Shown: positions 39,801-52,400 of the stretch, one piece after another
How the letters are laid out: each line of letters begins with the position of its first letter
Position numbering within the stretch: position 1 is the stretch's first letter
Source: Ctenosaura bakeri
Lineage: Eukaryota > Chordata > Lepidosauria > Squamata > Iguanidae
Direction: 5' to 3'
DNA: 64,000 nucleotides
Assembly: GCA_948474755.1 (NCBI GenBank)
Contig: CAOLHI010001473.1
Coordinates: forward strand, 558,001-622,000
Program-made: the position numbers and the translations under genes
Notes under the pieces: model-generated
Told to the model about the DNA's origin: nothing
The model's database searches: none
What the model saw: only the letters and a program-made list of their open reading frames with translations

Positions 39801-40377
39801 GTAAAAAGGGCCACAAACTACAGTAGACAGATAATCCAGGTCAAAACTGGCTTTTCTTTGCATAGCTCCTTCTGGCATCCTGGGGTTTGTAGTCTGAAGA
39901 TGCACTAGCACACTTTGACAGAGAAGGCTGTGCCACCTTGTAAAAATCCAAACTCCAGAATTGTGTCTGAAAGAGGTTTGCAAGGGAGCTATGCAAAAGA
40001 ATGTTTCAGCTGTCCTTGAAATCTCAAGCCTGTAGCTTCCAGTCAAGTACTGGACTTAAATATTAAATGTTCAATTTAAATATCTTAGAATACAAGTCCA
40101 GATGTAATTTCTGAAATTGTTAGCAAAGGCCATTATTACTCCGAGGGAAAACCTCACCTACTTACTATCTTCCCTTGTATGTATGGTCTCCCAGGTTTTC
40201 AGGAGTCCCGGTCTCCCTGGTTATCAGGCATCCCGGTCTCCAACAATCTATTTAGTTGGCGGATTCAAAAGATTCCATTTGCCTATTTTGGCTCAGGGAT
40301 TCGGATTCAGGAATCTTGAATCCTTACTCAGGATTTAAGGATTCGGTTGGCCCACCCCTAATTGAAAGTAAGCAGTG

Positions 40378-40427
<50 letters not shown>

Positions 40428-43400
40428 TTTTTGAATCCTTTTCCTCCTTCCTTCCCTCTCTTTTAAGTACAAGTGTGGTTCTTCTGTTTTTATCCTATCA
40501 ACAACCCTGTGGGGTGGGTTAGATAGTGGAACCAAATGTATATTTTGTCCCACAAATTGACATTCTCACAATATGGGCAGACTCCCTAACAGTGTTGGTG
40601 GCATGGAACAATAAGGGCTGATCACGTAAGGAATTCAGCAGCAGACAATGGCATACAAAACCTAAGGAGAAATTTAATAGTGATGGTTGGTTGGTTGATT
40701 GGTTGGTTGGTTGAGGATTGATTGACTTTATACCCACCTTTCTCCCAGGATGGATGTAGACATGCCCTCTTTATCTCTTACAACTTGAAAACATTACTTC
40801 TACTTTTGAGTGAGATTGCTCAAGCTCTTTACCACAGGAAGGGTCAAATAAAATAGCCCTGAGAATCAGAATAAACTCACAGGCCACCCATTTGCCTATC
40901 TTGCAGTTTGATTTCACAAGCTATCAACTGACACCTTGTGGTATATACCACACTGGCATTCATATTTTAACAATGTGACACAATGTTTTGCTAGAGAGCA
41001 CACAACTTCTTATGGCAGTCTTTCTAGATAGACATCAGGGTAGTGCTAAGTGAAAGAACCAAAAAAAGGAAGTGGGCATATCAAAAGAAAGCCAAGGGTC
41101 ACACAAGATCATCACAGTCCTGAAATGATTAAATAATTCTCATGAGAAAACAAGAAGATGTAATTTGAGCACTTAGAATTTTTTTAAAAAAAAACAAGAA
41201 CCTCGGTGCTGTAGTGATATGTGTTTGTCATCAGGAGCCCATTCATACTATACAATTGTAGCATGATGATTTCACTTTAACTGCAATAGTTATATATATA
41301 GAATCTTGGAGTTTGCAAGTTAGGGAAGGATATTTAGAACTATCTCCCAGAGAGCTCTAGTGCCTCCCCAGATTTATAGGTCCCAGGATTCCATAAGATG
41401 ATGCCATGGAAGTTAAGGTGGAGTCATCCTGCTATAACTAGGTTCCATGAAAGGTCCCCAGAAATACAACTTGAACAACTTATTATTGACACAGGACTGT
41501 ACAGAGAATACCTTCTGTCAGGACAAAGATTACTAGATTATTATTACATGTGACAATGTGTTAGTATTGGTAATTGTATAACTGTTGTATAGAGTGTTGT
41601 ACAATGAGTGCTGTATTGTTCTATGACTTTCCAGTACATTTTACCAGAAGCTTACAGCCCAAGATTTGGCTGGTTCTTTCAAATCAATATATGACTTTCT
41701 ATTGCTGCTGGCCAAACACAGCTTTCTCTATTGCTGCTGGCCAAACACAGTTTTCTGTTCTGCCCATTCCTCTTTCTCTCCCCAGTGTCTGTCATCTTTT
41801 CTCCCACATTCTTTTGGCCTGTGCCTTCTTTCAGTACCTAATACTCTTCCCCTGGGCTGTTGCCATTCTGGCTTCTAGTTACCTTGTCTCATATTTCTAC
41901 CTTTTTCTTGGCTTTTCCAAATGTTCAGGTTTTCTTGGGCCTGCAGGGAGTCAAGTTTGGTACACATTCATTTCGCATAGGTGCAGCCTCCACTGCAGCA
42001 CTGATGGGCATGAGCGCTGATGACATCCGGAGGATTGGTAGGTGGAAATCCATGGCGTTCTGGCACTATGTCAGGCCAATTAACCTGCCTTAATGTTTCT
42101 GGTTCTTTTCAGATCGACCTGCTTCGGGGGGAAGGAAGCGAGTGTTGATCCGTGGCCACAGTTTCATCTTCTGGGTGGAGCGGCAGGCTCGCAATGGTTA
42201 TATGGGCCTGAACCTGGGATTGGATGATCGGGCATCAATACATTGGCTTGGCAAGAGAGGCCTGTGTTGGCATGGCTTGTTACCTATGCTGTTTGGGGAG
42301 CACTGCAGGCCTTCGCCTGACGTGTTGGTCATTCACCTTGGGGGTAATGACCTTGGACTGCTGAAAGGAAAGGCCTTGGTTATACAGGCCATTCAAGATA
42401 TGCGGCATATCCAAGGCGCCTGGCCTCGCACTCGGATTGTTTGATCCGCAGTGGTTCAAAGAAGTGTATGGGGTGGGGGCGCGGGCCCCCGATGCATAGA
42501 ACGCGCCTGCAAACAGGCGAACAGGGAGATTGGCAATGCTTTGAGACAGGGCTTGGGTTACTACATTCCTCACAATGACATAGTTTTCAATAAACCGGAG
42601 CTGTACTGGCATGATGGCGTACACCTGTCACCCGAGGGCAATGAGATTTTCAGGCAGGATTTACAAAACAGGCTGGATTCAATTCTGAGGGGAAGTTGAG
42701 GGGATAAGGACTAAGCAGACGCTTGCTCTTATCCATGGCCGACATGGGAGGAGTCTTAGGGTTCGGCATGTACCTATGGCACCCCTTTGGTGTAGGATAA
42801 ATCCTATCCTTGAGGAGGGCCCTGGGCTCACCCCACTCGTTGAGCGGCGGGGGGATGGGCATTGGGGCTCTCTTTCCAGACAAGGGCGGGCCAAAGCCTT
42901 AATGCACCTTCCGCGGTTGCCTTTGGGTCCCGGTAACTTGCTCAACGGGCTAGGGAAGATGGTCGGGACCTGACTCTTGCCCTAGTCCGAACATGCTGTT
43001 GACCCCCCCTTTTCTCAGGTCAAAAGTTCAAGTTCAAGTTCATGTAAGTTCACTTCCCCTTTTATGTTAATCAGGCATATTAATAAATTGCCCTAGTTCA
43101 ACTCAAGCTCTGTGTGCGATCTCATCATTTCGTGGGTTGGGTGGCAAACTCTTTGTGACACTAGGGCAAGGCAGGGTTGTCAACTGACCAGCAAAACCTC
43201 CAGCCATTTTCACTTCAAAGTGCAGTTATTCCTTAAAAATCTGCTCTTTTTGCCAGAACGATGCCATAAATCTTATCAATACCATTTTCACTTAGAGCAC
43301 ATGTCAGGCTTTCAATCTCAACCTCAGTGTTGCGCTTAGTATTGAGCTAGGACTAGTATTTTAAGTATTTTGGGCTTTCAAATGTGAAAATTCTCTCCTC

Positions 43401-46400
43401 ACACCCTCTTCACACACATATGCAAAGGTCCACGTCCAGACAATTTGACTCCAAGCTTGACTGATATCAAAATGGGACTCAATTACCACTCACTCAAGAC
43501 CCTTTCACAATACACCAGTACAGAACTTTGATACTACTTTAAATGCTATAGTTCCAGTCTGTGGGTCCTAGGATTTGTAATTTCATGAGATTTCATGAGT
43601 AATTTCATTTTGGGATTTGTAATTCCAAGAAAGAAAGCTATAGTACTTCTTTAAAGTAAAAACCCAAAGATTCTATAAGAATCTTAGCTTAATTACCAGC
43701 AGCACCAAACTCCCTTACTGTATTACAAAAGTGTTAGTAGTATATTGTTTATCTAATTTGTAGCTTGGACTAATCTTTATTTCTCAGCCTAGCCTGCCTT
43801 ACAAGGTTCTTATATAGATAGTGTGTAGGGGAGGTGATTTTCAACATGTGTACTCTGCTCCAGAAAATTCAAAATGAAAACATAAAACATAATAATGGGA
43901 TGTCACCATATTTATTTACTTTAGTAAAACAATAGTTTTGGTGATATTAGATGTATGAGATATTGTTAGTATTTTTGTAGACATTTTGTTATCCCCAAAC
44001 ATGAAATACAATGAGTAGGATTTGATTATGTATTCGTTTAATATATGGATATAAGAGCCAGTGTGGTGTGAAGGTTTGAGCACTGGACTATGGAGACCAG
44101 TTTGAATCCTTACTCAGCCACTGGAACCCACTGATGACTTTGGGCAGGTCACACTCTCTCAGCCTCAGAGGAATGCAAAGGAAAGCCTCCCCTGAACAAA
44201 TATTACCAAGAAAACTCCATGATAGGGTTGTCTTAGGGTGGCCAGAAGTTGGAAACTACTTGAAGGCCCACAACAAGAAGAGTTTGATTCTTTCACATTA
44301 CACAGTTATACCACGTTAATATCACTTTAACAGCCATGGTTACATGTTATGGAATTATGGGCTTTGTAGTTTGATGAATTACTTAAAATTGTCAGTCAGA
44401 GAGATTTAGTGCTACACCAAATTATACATTCCACGATTCTGTAGGATCCTGCAGCCACGGCAATTAAAAAGGTGTCACAGTGCTTTATTTGTACCGTTTG
44501 AATTGTACATGACCCACTAGGCAGAGATTTACAAGTCTTTAAGAAGTCTCTCTCCCCAAGCTAAAAGTCTTGCTGTTTCTAGCTGATTGTGGCTCTTGTA
44601 CATCTGCTCTCTCCTTCATGCATTCAGATTAATGCTTAAACAAGACTTTCTGCCTGCTGTTACAGTGCAGAGTCAGGAAACATAGATATGACTCAGCACT
44701 GCATTCCTATACCACTTATACTTTTCAAAACCATGGCTGAAGATCTGAGTACACATAACATTCAGCTCTGTGTTGCTTTCCCCTGCTTCTAAAAACCCTA
44801 GAAAACAACAAAGAGTGTAATGAAAGCTAAAGATGAGGTGGGGGTAGGGATGAGGGATTGACTTAACATCTCCCCAATTGCTTTCCATCCCTGGGTCACA
44901 GCATGAAGGAACCCATGTCTTCTTGCATGGTGGGCCAATTATGAGATAAAATATATTGGCATTGTCTGGTGATTATGGGAATGGTATTCTAGCACATCTG
45001 TGAAGGAACCAAGCTTAGAAAATATGCCAATACTGTTTCAAGGTTGTTGTTTTTTTAAGGATGTGGATGGAAATAAAAAGCAACCCTATTAAACATCTAG
45101 TTTGCACTGGAAGTATACCACAAACTTGGTGAGGAAAATTCTTGACTGAAAAACTCTTGATTCATACTTTGATATAGTTCTACACTGCTGTTGAACATGA
45201 TGGTTTCTGCATCCTCTTTCTTTCATATAAGAAATTTCTTCCCCATGCTTCAAATACATATTGCTTAGTGCATAATGACAATTAACATCTAAATAGTATC
45301 ATAAAAGAAGAACATCAGACCAAATACAGTGGAGGGAAGATATAAATAGACTAGATTTAAACTATTATCTGCCAAACAGCACAAGAAGTCTGCTAGATTT
45401 TTTTTTTTAAATGGGCAGAAGATAATTACAAAACAAGCCACTCAAACTTCGCCAGGAAAAACACACCACAGTTTGTGTTCAGCTACCGAAAAAGTGTTAA
45501 CTTGGATCACTCTGCTTCCATCTGCTCAGTGGAAGATAGGAAGGTTCTTTCCATGGGATTTTAGGCAGCAGCCAGGTTTATATGCTGCTACTCAAATACA
45601 CCCCTTCCTAATTCAGTTCCTTCCAGATATGCTAGACTATTGATTCCTATCACAGACAGTTGATATACTTCAGCTCATAAGTGTCCCATCCTGCAAGGGA
45701 AAATATATGGGCACCCCAGAACCTCTGGTCGAAAGTCAAAGTCCAACTGGCTCAGATTTTTGCTAAAGCTTAAAATTATATCAGATAGTGATTTGCACTC
45801 TAATACCCAACAATTTAAAATAGACTTTGCTCAAAAACTTGGGATCGCTTTTAGAACAATACTGACGGCTTTATAATACATCTAAGAAACAAACATTTGG
45901 TCTGTCATTTGCTACCAGCTATCTTTTTCTTTTGTGGAAGTGCATGCATTTGAGGGAAAAGAGTGTAATATCAAAGTTCAAGTGAAATCAATAGATATAC
46001 AGTGCAATGTCATGTGTGTACCACTTAATTAGAAGTAAGCCTCTCGTATTCAATATGGCATATTGAGAGCAAGATGAGGAATTAAGAATGTAACTCCTCC
46101 TATTTGTATATAGTCGTGGATCTTCCATGCCCCCAAATAGTGAAGGCATGAATGGGTCTTACTGGCAAGGAGAGATTTTACTTATACTGGGGAATCCTCT
46201 ACTTTAACAGCACTCTTCTCCCCAGAACTCTCAGAGTCCAAGAGCTGGATGTGCATTGTTCTCATACTGCTTCCTGTCTGTCTCTGAACACTTAGAGCAT
46301 GTTCAGGCTTACTCTCAGGACTGAAGAATAATCTGAAGCAAATAGTTCCCAACTGCCTCACTCCACAATAGGATCCTTTAAAAGCCCGAGAGAGATTTTT

Positions 46401-49400
46401 ACAACCAGTTTAAGGAACAAGAAGTGAAAAGGAAATGCTCTGTAAACCCAGTTCTTCTTAATTTAACTCAGCCATTTAGTCCAAGCTGAGTGGTTCCCAA
46501 CAAAGGTTATAGAGAGGTTATTGCTGGTCTCCCAGAGCAGCTAAGAAGTGTGGATAGCATGAGGAGGTGAGAGGAGAAAGGAGGAAGAAAATCTCCTGGC
46601 TACTCTTTTTTCCCCTTTCCTCTCCAAACATTTATCATTAGTCTTCATGTATTACTTAGAATTTCTTTTGAGCGCATGTGACAATAGCAATTCACTTACA
46701 CAGGTGTGTTCACCACTATCCCCATTATCTGAAATACAAGAGGTGCTCTGTCATTCATAGAATCATAGAATCATAGAGTTGGAAGGGACCATAGGGGCCA
46801 TCCAGTCCAACCCCCTGCTATGCAGGAACACACATTAAAGCACTCCCAACAGATGTCCATCCAGCCTCTGCTTAAAAACCTCCAAAGAAGGAGACTCTAC
46901 CACACTCCGATGCAGCATATTCCACTGCTGAACAGCTCTGACCATCAGGAAGTTCTTTCTGAGGTTCAGGTGGAATCTCCTTTCCTGCAGCTTGAATCCA
47001 TTGCTCCTTGTCCTAGTCTCTGGAGCAGTGGAAAACAAGCCCACTCCCTCTGCGACATGACATCCCTTCAAATATTTCAATATTCAAATATTTAAACATG
47101 GCTATCATGTCCCCTCTTAACCTTCTCTTCTGCAGACTAAATATACCCAGCTCCCTAAGCCATTCCTCATAGTGCATGACTTCCAGACTCTTCACCATTT
47201 TGGTCACCCTCTTCTGGACACACTCCAGATTATCGATATCCTTCTTGAATTGAGGTGCCCAGAACTTGACACAGTATTCCAAATGAGGTCCAACAAAAGT
47301 AGAATAGAGTGGTACCATTACCTCCCTCAATTTAGATACCATACTCCTACTGATGCAACCAAGAATAACATTGGCTTTCTTGGCTGCCGCATCACACTGC
47401 TGATTCATGTTCAGCTTGTGATCTACCAAAACTGCTAGATCCCTTTCACATGTACTGTTATCCAGCCACGTATCCCCCATCCTATATTTGTGCATTATTC
47501 TGTTCTCCTCTGGGAACTGGGGCAGTGTAGATGGAATCCCAGAGAAGAGTCTCTATAATAGCAATATTCATTAGCCTGGACAGAGGCAGAGATAGGCAGA
47601 GGACTGCAGCAAAGCCACCTTCCTTTCGAGCAGTGTTGGCTTGTGTCTCCCCTGTCAGCAGAACAGTGAATCCACACCAGGTTGTGGCTATCTTATAAGA
47701 GCTCTCCAAGGTCCTGGACCTTTTTTTATGAATAGACATCAGCACCTTGGATAGCTCCTTCAAAGCCTAATCATACTGACAGGGGAGCCAGCAGCCGCCA
47801 CCACTTCTGAAGAGAATATCATGATTGCTGAAGACAATTTAAATGTAGCAGTAGGTGCTAATAGACTGTATGTAGCCTTGTCTTCTGAACTGGGATCCTG
47901 CATTAGTTGAGATGTATGTGTATCACCAGTTTGTATCCCTGGTTCCTCCTGTTTAGTCAGGGCCCATGCTTTATAATGGGTTTGTTTAGCTGTGAGTCAT
48001 CACGTGTTGAACAGTTAGCTAAAAAGAAGTGATGTATATGTGCATGGAAACACAATTATATAAATTAATTAAAATAAATGTCACTTAAATCCAGACTTTA
48101 CAATAAGGATTAATTACCATAGAATGGATCCACATGGAATAGACCCGTAGAAATTGAGACAAGTGAAGATAGACATAATTAATTTGTCCCATTGATTTCA
48201 AAGGGCCTATGGTGTGTGGATCCAGTCCTATGAGTATTATTATTACATATTCAACATTACTACAGAGTAAATAATTAGTTTTTTAAAAACAGTGAAGTGA
48301 TGGAAAACTTTCCATTGGGTCATCTATTTAAAAGTGGAGTATAGAATCAGGCCTGACAGAAAAAAAGATCAACAGATACAGTCATTTTTAATATGGACTT
48401 AATTAAAATTCTGCATTCCAATTTTTTTTTAAAGTAGAGTAGGCTTAGAAACAATAACAATGGTTTTATTTAGTTTTACTTACAGTTCAATCAGAGAATC
48501 TAAATCACTGAAGACATCTCTTGGCAAAGCTTTAATCTGGTTATTGGCCAAAGAACTGGAAAAGTGAAGTTAGATGTTAAAATAGTTGGAGAGATGATAA
48601 TAACTAGATAAAGCAACACTCAGCTAATGTTAATGTTTTGGATGCTGCCCAATTCCCAGTGTTGACAATGAATAATAGGATTGTGAATGAAACAAATAAA
48701 ATCTATCCAAAGTTAATGAGAGTCCAAAACTGACTTAGTTCATAAAAGCAGTCACTAGCATAAATACTACTGGATAGTTCCAAGTAGAGCAGACCCATTG
48801 ACTCAACTGCTGAATGGTGATTCAACACATAGGTAAATCCTATTGATTCTGTGTGTCTACTTTAGAGGGGGAACTAATGAGTAGTCCAGCCCCTGCTGCG
48901 CAGGGCACTCTGTCAAAGTATCCTGGGAGACAGTCATCCAACTTCATGTTGTTGATGCATGTGACCCTAAGGCATGTGACCCTAAGGCAAACCTATCATG
49001 GGGGTTTTCTGGGCTGAGAATATGTGACACACTCACAGTCACCAAGTAGGTTTTCATGGCTGAGCAGGGAATTGAATCCTGGTCTCCAGAGTCGTAGTCC
49101 AATGCTCAAACCACTATACCATATTGACTCTTCAGCCTCTGTTTAAAGAAGTCCAAAGAAAAACCCACAACCATCTGAAGCAGTCTATTCCACCGTCAAA
49201 TACCTCTTACTGTCAGGAAGTTCTTCCTAGTGCTTAGTCAGCCTCTCTTTTCTTGCAATTTGAAGGCATTGGTTCATATTATAGTCTCTGGAGCAGCTGA
49301 AAATAAGCTTGCTTCATCTTCAACATGGCATTCCATCAAATATTTTAAAATGGATATCATATCACCTCTCAGTCTTCTCCAAGCTAAATATTCCCAGCTC

Positions 49401-52400
49401 CCTATGCCATTCCTCATAGGGCTTGGTTTCCAGACCCCTTAACATCTTGGTCGACCTCCTCTAAACATATTCTGACTTGTCAATATCCTTTTTGAACTCG
49501 GTGCCCAGGACTGGACACAATAGTCCAGAAGAGGTCTGACCAGAGCCAAGTAGACTGGTGTCTTGCATCCCTTGATTTACACACTATACTCTTGTTGATG
49601 CAGCCCAGACTTGAATTGGCATTTTTAACAGCTGCATTACATTGTGAATTCATGTTAAACTTGTGCTCTATTAAGACCCCTAGATCCTTTTCCCATGTAC
49701 TGTTGTCAAACCAGGTGTCACCCATTCTATATTTGTACATCTCATTTTTCTGACCTAAGTGTAATACATTACATTTATCCTTGTTGGAACTGACTCTGTT
49801 AATTTATTCCCAGCTCTCCAACCTTTTAAAGTCATTTTTAATTCTGATCCTGCCCTCTAGGTATTAGATATTCCCCCTAATTTGGTATCATCTGCAAATT
49901 TAATAAGTATGCCCTTTATTCTGATATCCAAGTCATGAATAAACAACAATGGACTCAATGGGACACCACTAGCCTCTTCTCTCTAGGATGAAGAGGAACC
50001 ATTGATGAGTACTCTTTGTGTTTGGTCCTTCAGCTAGTTACAAATCAACCTAACAGTTGCATGGTCTAACCCATATTTGACCAGCTTATCTGTAAGAATA
50101 TTATGGAGCACAGTAGTGTAATTCAGTTGTTCTTAACTGTGTACAGTAAACAAGTAAGGAGGGGGAGGTAGTAGTATTACTTTTGTGGCTTCCTATGCAT
50201 GAAAGGAATGAGTCTGAAACTGAAAGGAATGAGTCTGAAGTTCTCCACATATGTTAGAACCCTATAAAATAAGGGATCTGATTTATGCAGAGAATCTTTA
50301 CAGATAACAGAGGCTCACCGATTGCCCTTCATAGGGGGAAGACTGTTGGAATCAAGGACATAGGATGGCAGAACTAGCACATTCCCTCCTCCCCTTTTTA
50401 TTGTATGATTGTATAGGCCTTCTATAATCAGCCCTATTTTTAATTGCAAGTAATAAAAAACCATTATAAGACTTACAGATGTGTCAGGTCTCGAAGACCA
50501 CGAAATGCATTTCTTGAAATAGTTTCTACTTTGTTTCCTTCGATAAATCTGTGTGGAAAAGTAAGGGGGTTAGCATTTTTACAGCATATTTTAAAATCAG
50601 AGGAAAGACAGGAAGTTCAGGGTGGGGAAAGGCCAAATATCAAAGAAATGTGAGGGCTACAAACTTAACAGAATTATTCTTTCTTTCTTTCTTTCCTTCT
50701 TTCTTTTAATGTAAGTGTCTGCCATGATTTGACTGACAGCAGCCTCTATTTGCCCATGAGGCATATGTTGCTGAAGTAATGGCTAAAACTTTCAGAGAGT
50801 CTCTCAGTTTATATCTACTTCATGTTGTTTTGGCCTGATAAATGCCTCCTAGTTTCACACACAGGATTTAACCACACTCTTGTAAATTGAATGTTTACTC
50901 TTTATTGGGAGAAAAAACCCTACAAGTATATATTTTAAAGAGGTACTAGATGCAAAATAAATTACTGCAACTATATTGGTTTATTTATCATCCTTAAAAC
51001 ATCTATATTCTTCATCTTCTTAGTTCAGAGTAGCAACACATATAACAACTATTTAAAACCAGCAATATCAAAACAAATGCAGGTCATAATTCAGAAAAAA
51101 ACCTAACCATTGCTGTTTAGAAGAAAGGCGTTTAAACATATGCTTGACTTTTCTACTGAAATCAATGGGATTTTAAATTATTTATTTATTTAAATATTCA
51201 TACTCCACTTTTCTGGTCAAACAGATTCAAAGCAGGACTTCATATAATACATAAAAGCACTACAAATTATTAAAATCAAGAATGGATTGATTTTAAAACC
51301 AAGAGCAGAGTAAAATAGTTCAGCATGAAGACAGAACTTGAAAAATATGAAATATTGCTATGTTCAAATGCTGGAAGACTTTGACATCAGGATTAGGATC
51401 AGTGGCCATGTGAAGACTTCAGTGTCACTTGGGTGGTGACTTGGCTCAACTTTAAATGAGTTATCCAGTGTGCACCTTAATGGCTTCTCTAAAGTTTGGA
51501 CTAAAACCGAAGGTGGTTTTATTGCCACATAAATATTAGAGCCTCCAGCTGCCATTGGTTTAAAATGAAATTGAAATATAATTCTCCAGAGGCCATCTAG
51601 ACTGTGTATCAGAAGGCACCAGGTTCTAAAAGGCCACAGAAGTGAACATGGTAAGGAGCAACAATGGATTGGGAGTCACAAAAGGTCAGAATGTATTTTT
51701 TTCTCTTCTTATATTATGGAGCAGTATTATTAAGGGCAATAGGTGTTCCTGTAATCCATATTTGCTCCTTTTGTTATTAATCTATTGTACCAAAGGAAGA
51801 GACATTGATCAAAATGCAAAACAGCTCACGAGTTAAGTTAGGAAAAAATGATAATGTTAATGGTCGAATTGTTCATTTCTTAGAATGAGCCCGCTATTTA
51901 ACCAACTATAATTGAGCTTTGCAGTATGATCAGTGACACAGTTCATAAGATTTAAAGGTTCTCCCATTGAGTCAAAGCACAATACATCACAGCTGGAATG
52001 AGATCACTAATTTAATGCCAATTCTTAATCATCAGGACATTGGCTGGGATCCAAAATGTTACTTCAGGCATGCCCAGAGCTATGAACTTGCCCAAGGGGA
52101 TTTTTTTATTTGTTTTAAGCAGCAAGTGCCACCCTGCCCTATGCCATAGCACCATCTGCTTTTGAACCCACCCACCCTATTTTAAAAGAAGTTTCCTGTG
52201 CGGTCTGACTGGCAGGGCAGTGGCTGTTGGAGAAAGTTTATTCAAAGCCTTCCTTGAGATATGGAACAAATTGGGATCCTTCCCACCACTCTTAGGGATG
52301 AGAAGTGCTAGCACTACCAGTAAAAAAAGGCATTGTGCACCTATTTTGTCTTCTTCTGTGTGGTTTTATTTTCCTAGTAAGAAAGAGATTAGAAAAATAT

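Larger units (their letters stand above)
39481..40360. mobile_element. hAT-like DNA transposon with 8-bp target duplication
   Basis: 880 bp bounded by ATTGAAAG on each side (39473-39480 and 40361-40368). Ends are TAGGGATGGGGCGAATCC and, in complement, TAGGGGTGGGCC. The TAGGG terminus plus 8-bp duplication is typical of the hAT superfamily. No transposase frame is left; interior includes other repeats (SINE fragment about 39597-39745, mini-palindrome 39746-39812, and a further inverted MITE-like segment to about 40010). It lies in LGI2 intron 5. Confidence 0.78.

Noticed and set aside
40380..40428. CRISPR-like array
   Set aside because: It is a pure GATA microsatellite without spacers, in vertebrate DNA.
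47013..47495. 160-codon minus-strand frame as a host gene
   Set aside because: It is CR1 LINE reverse-transcriptase protein ending in the CR1 3' terminal repeat.
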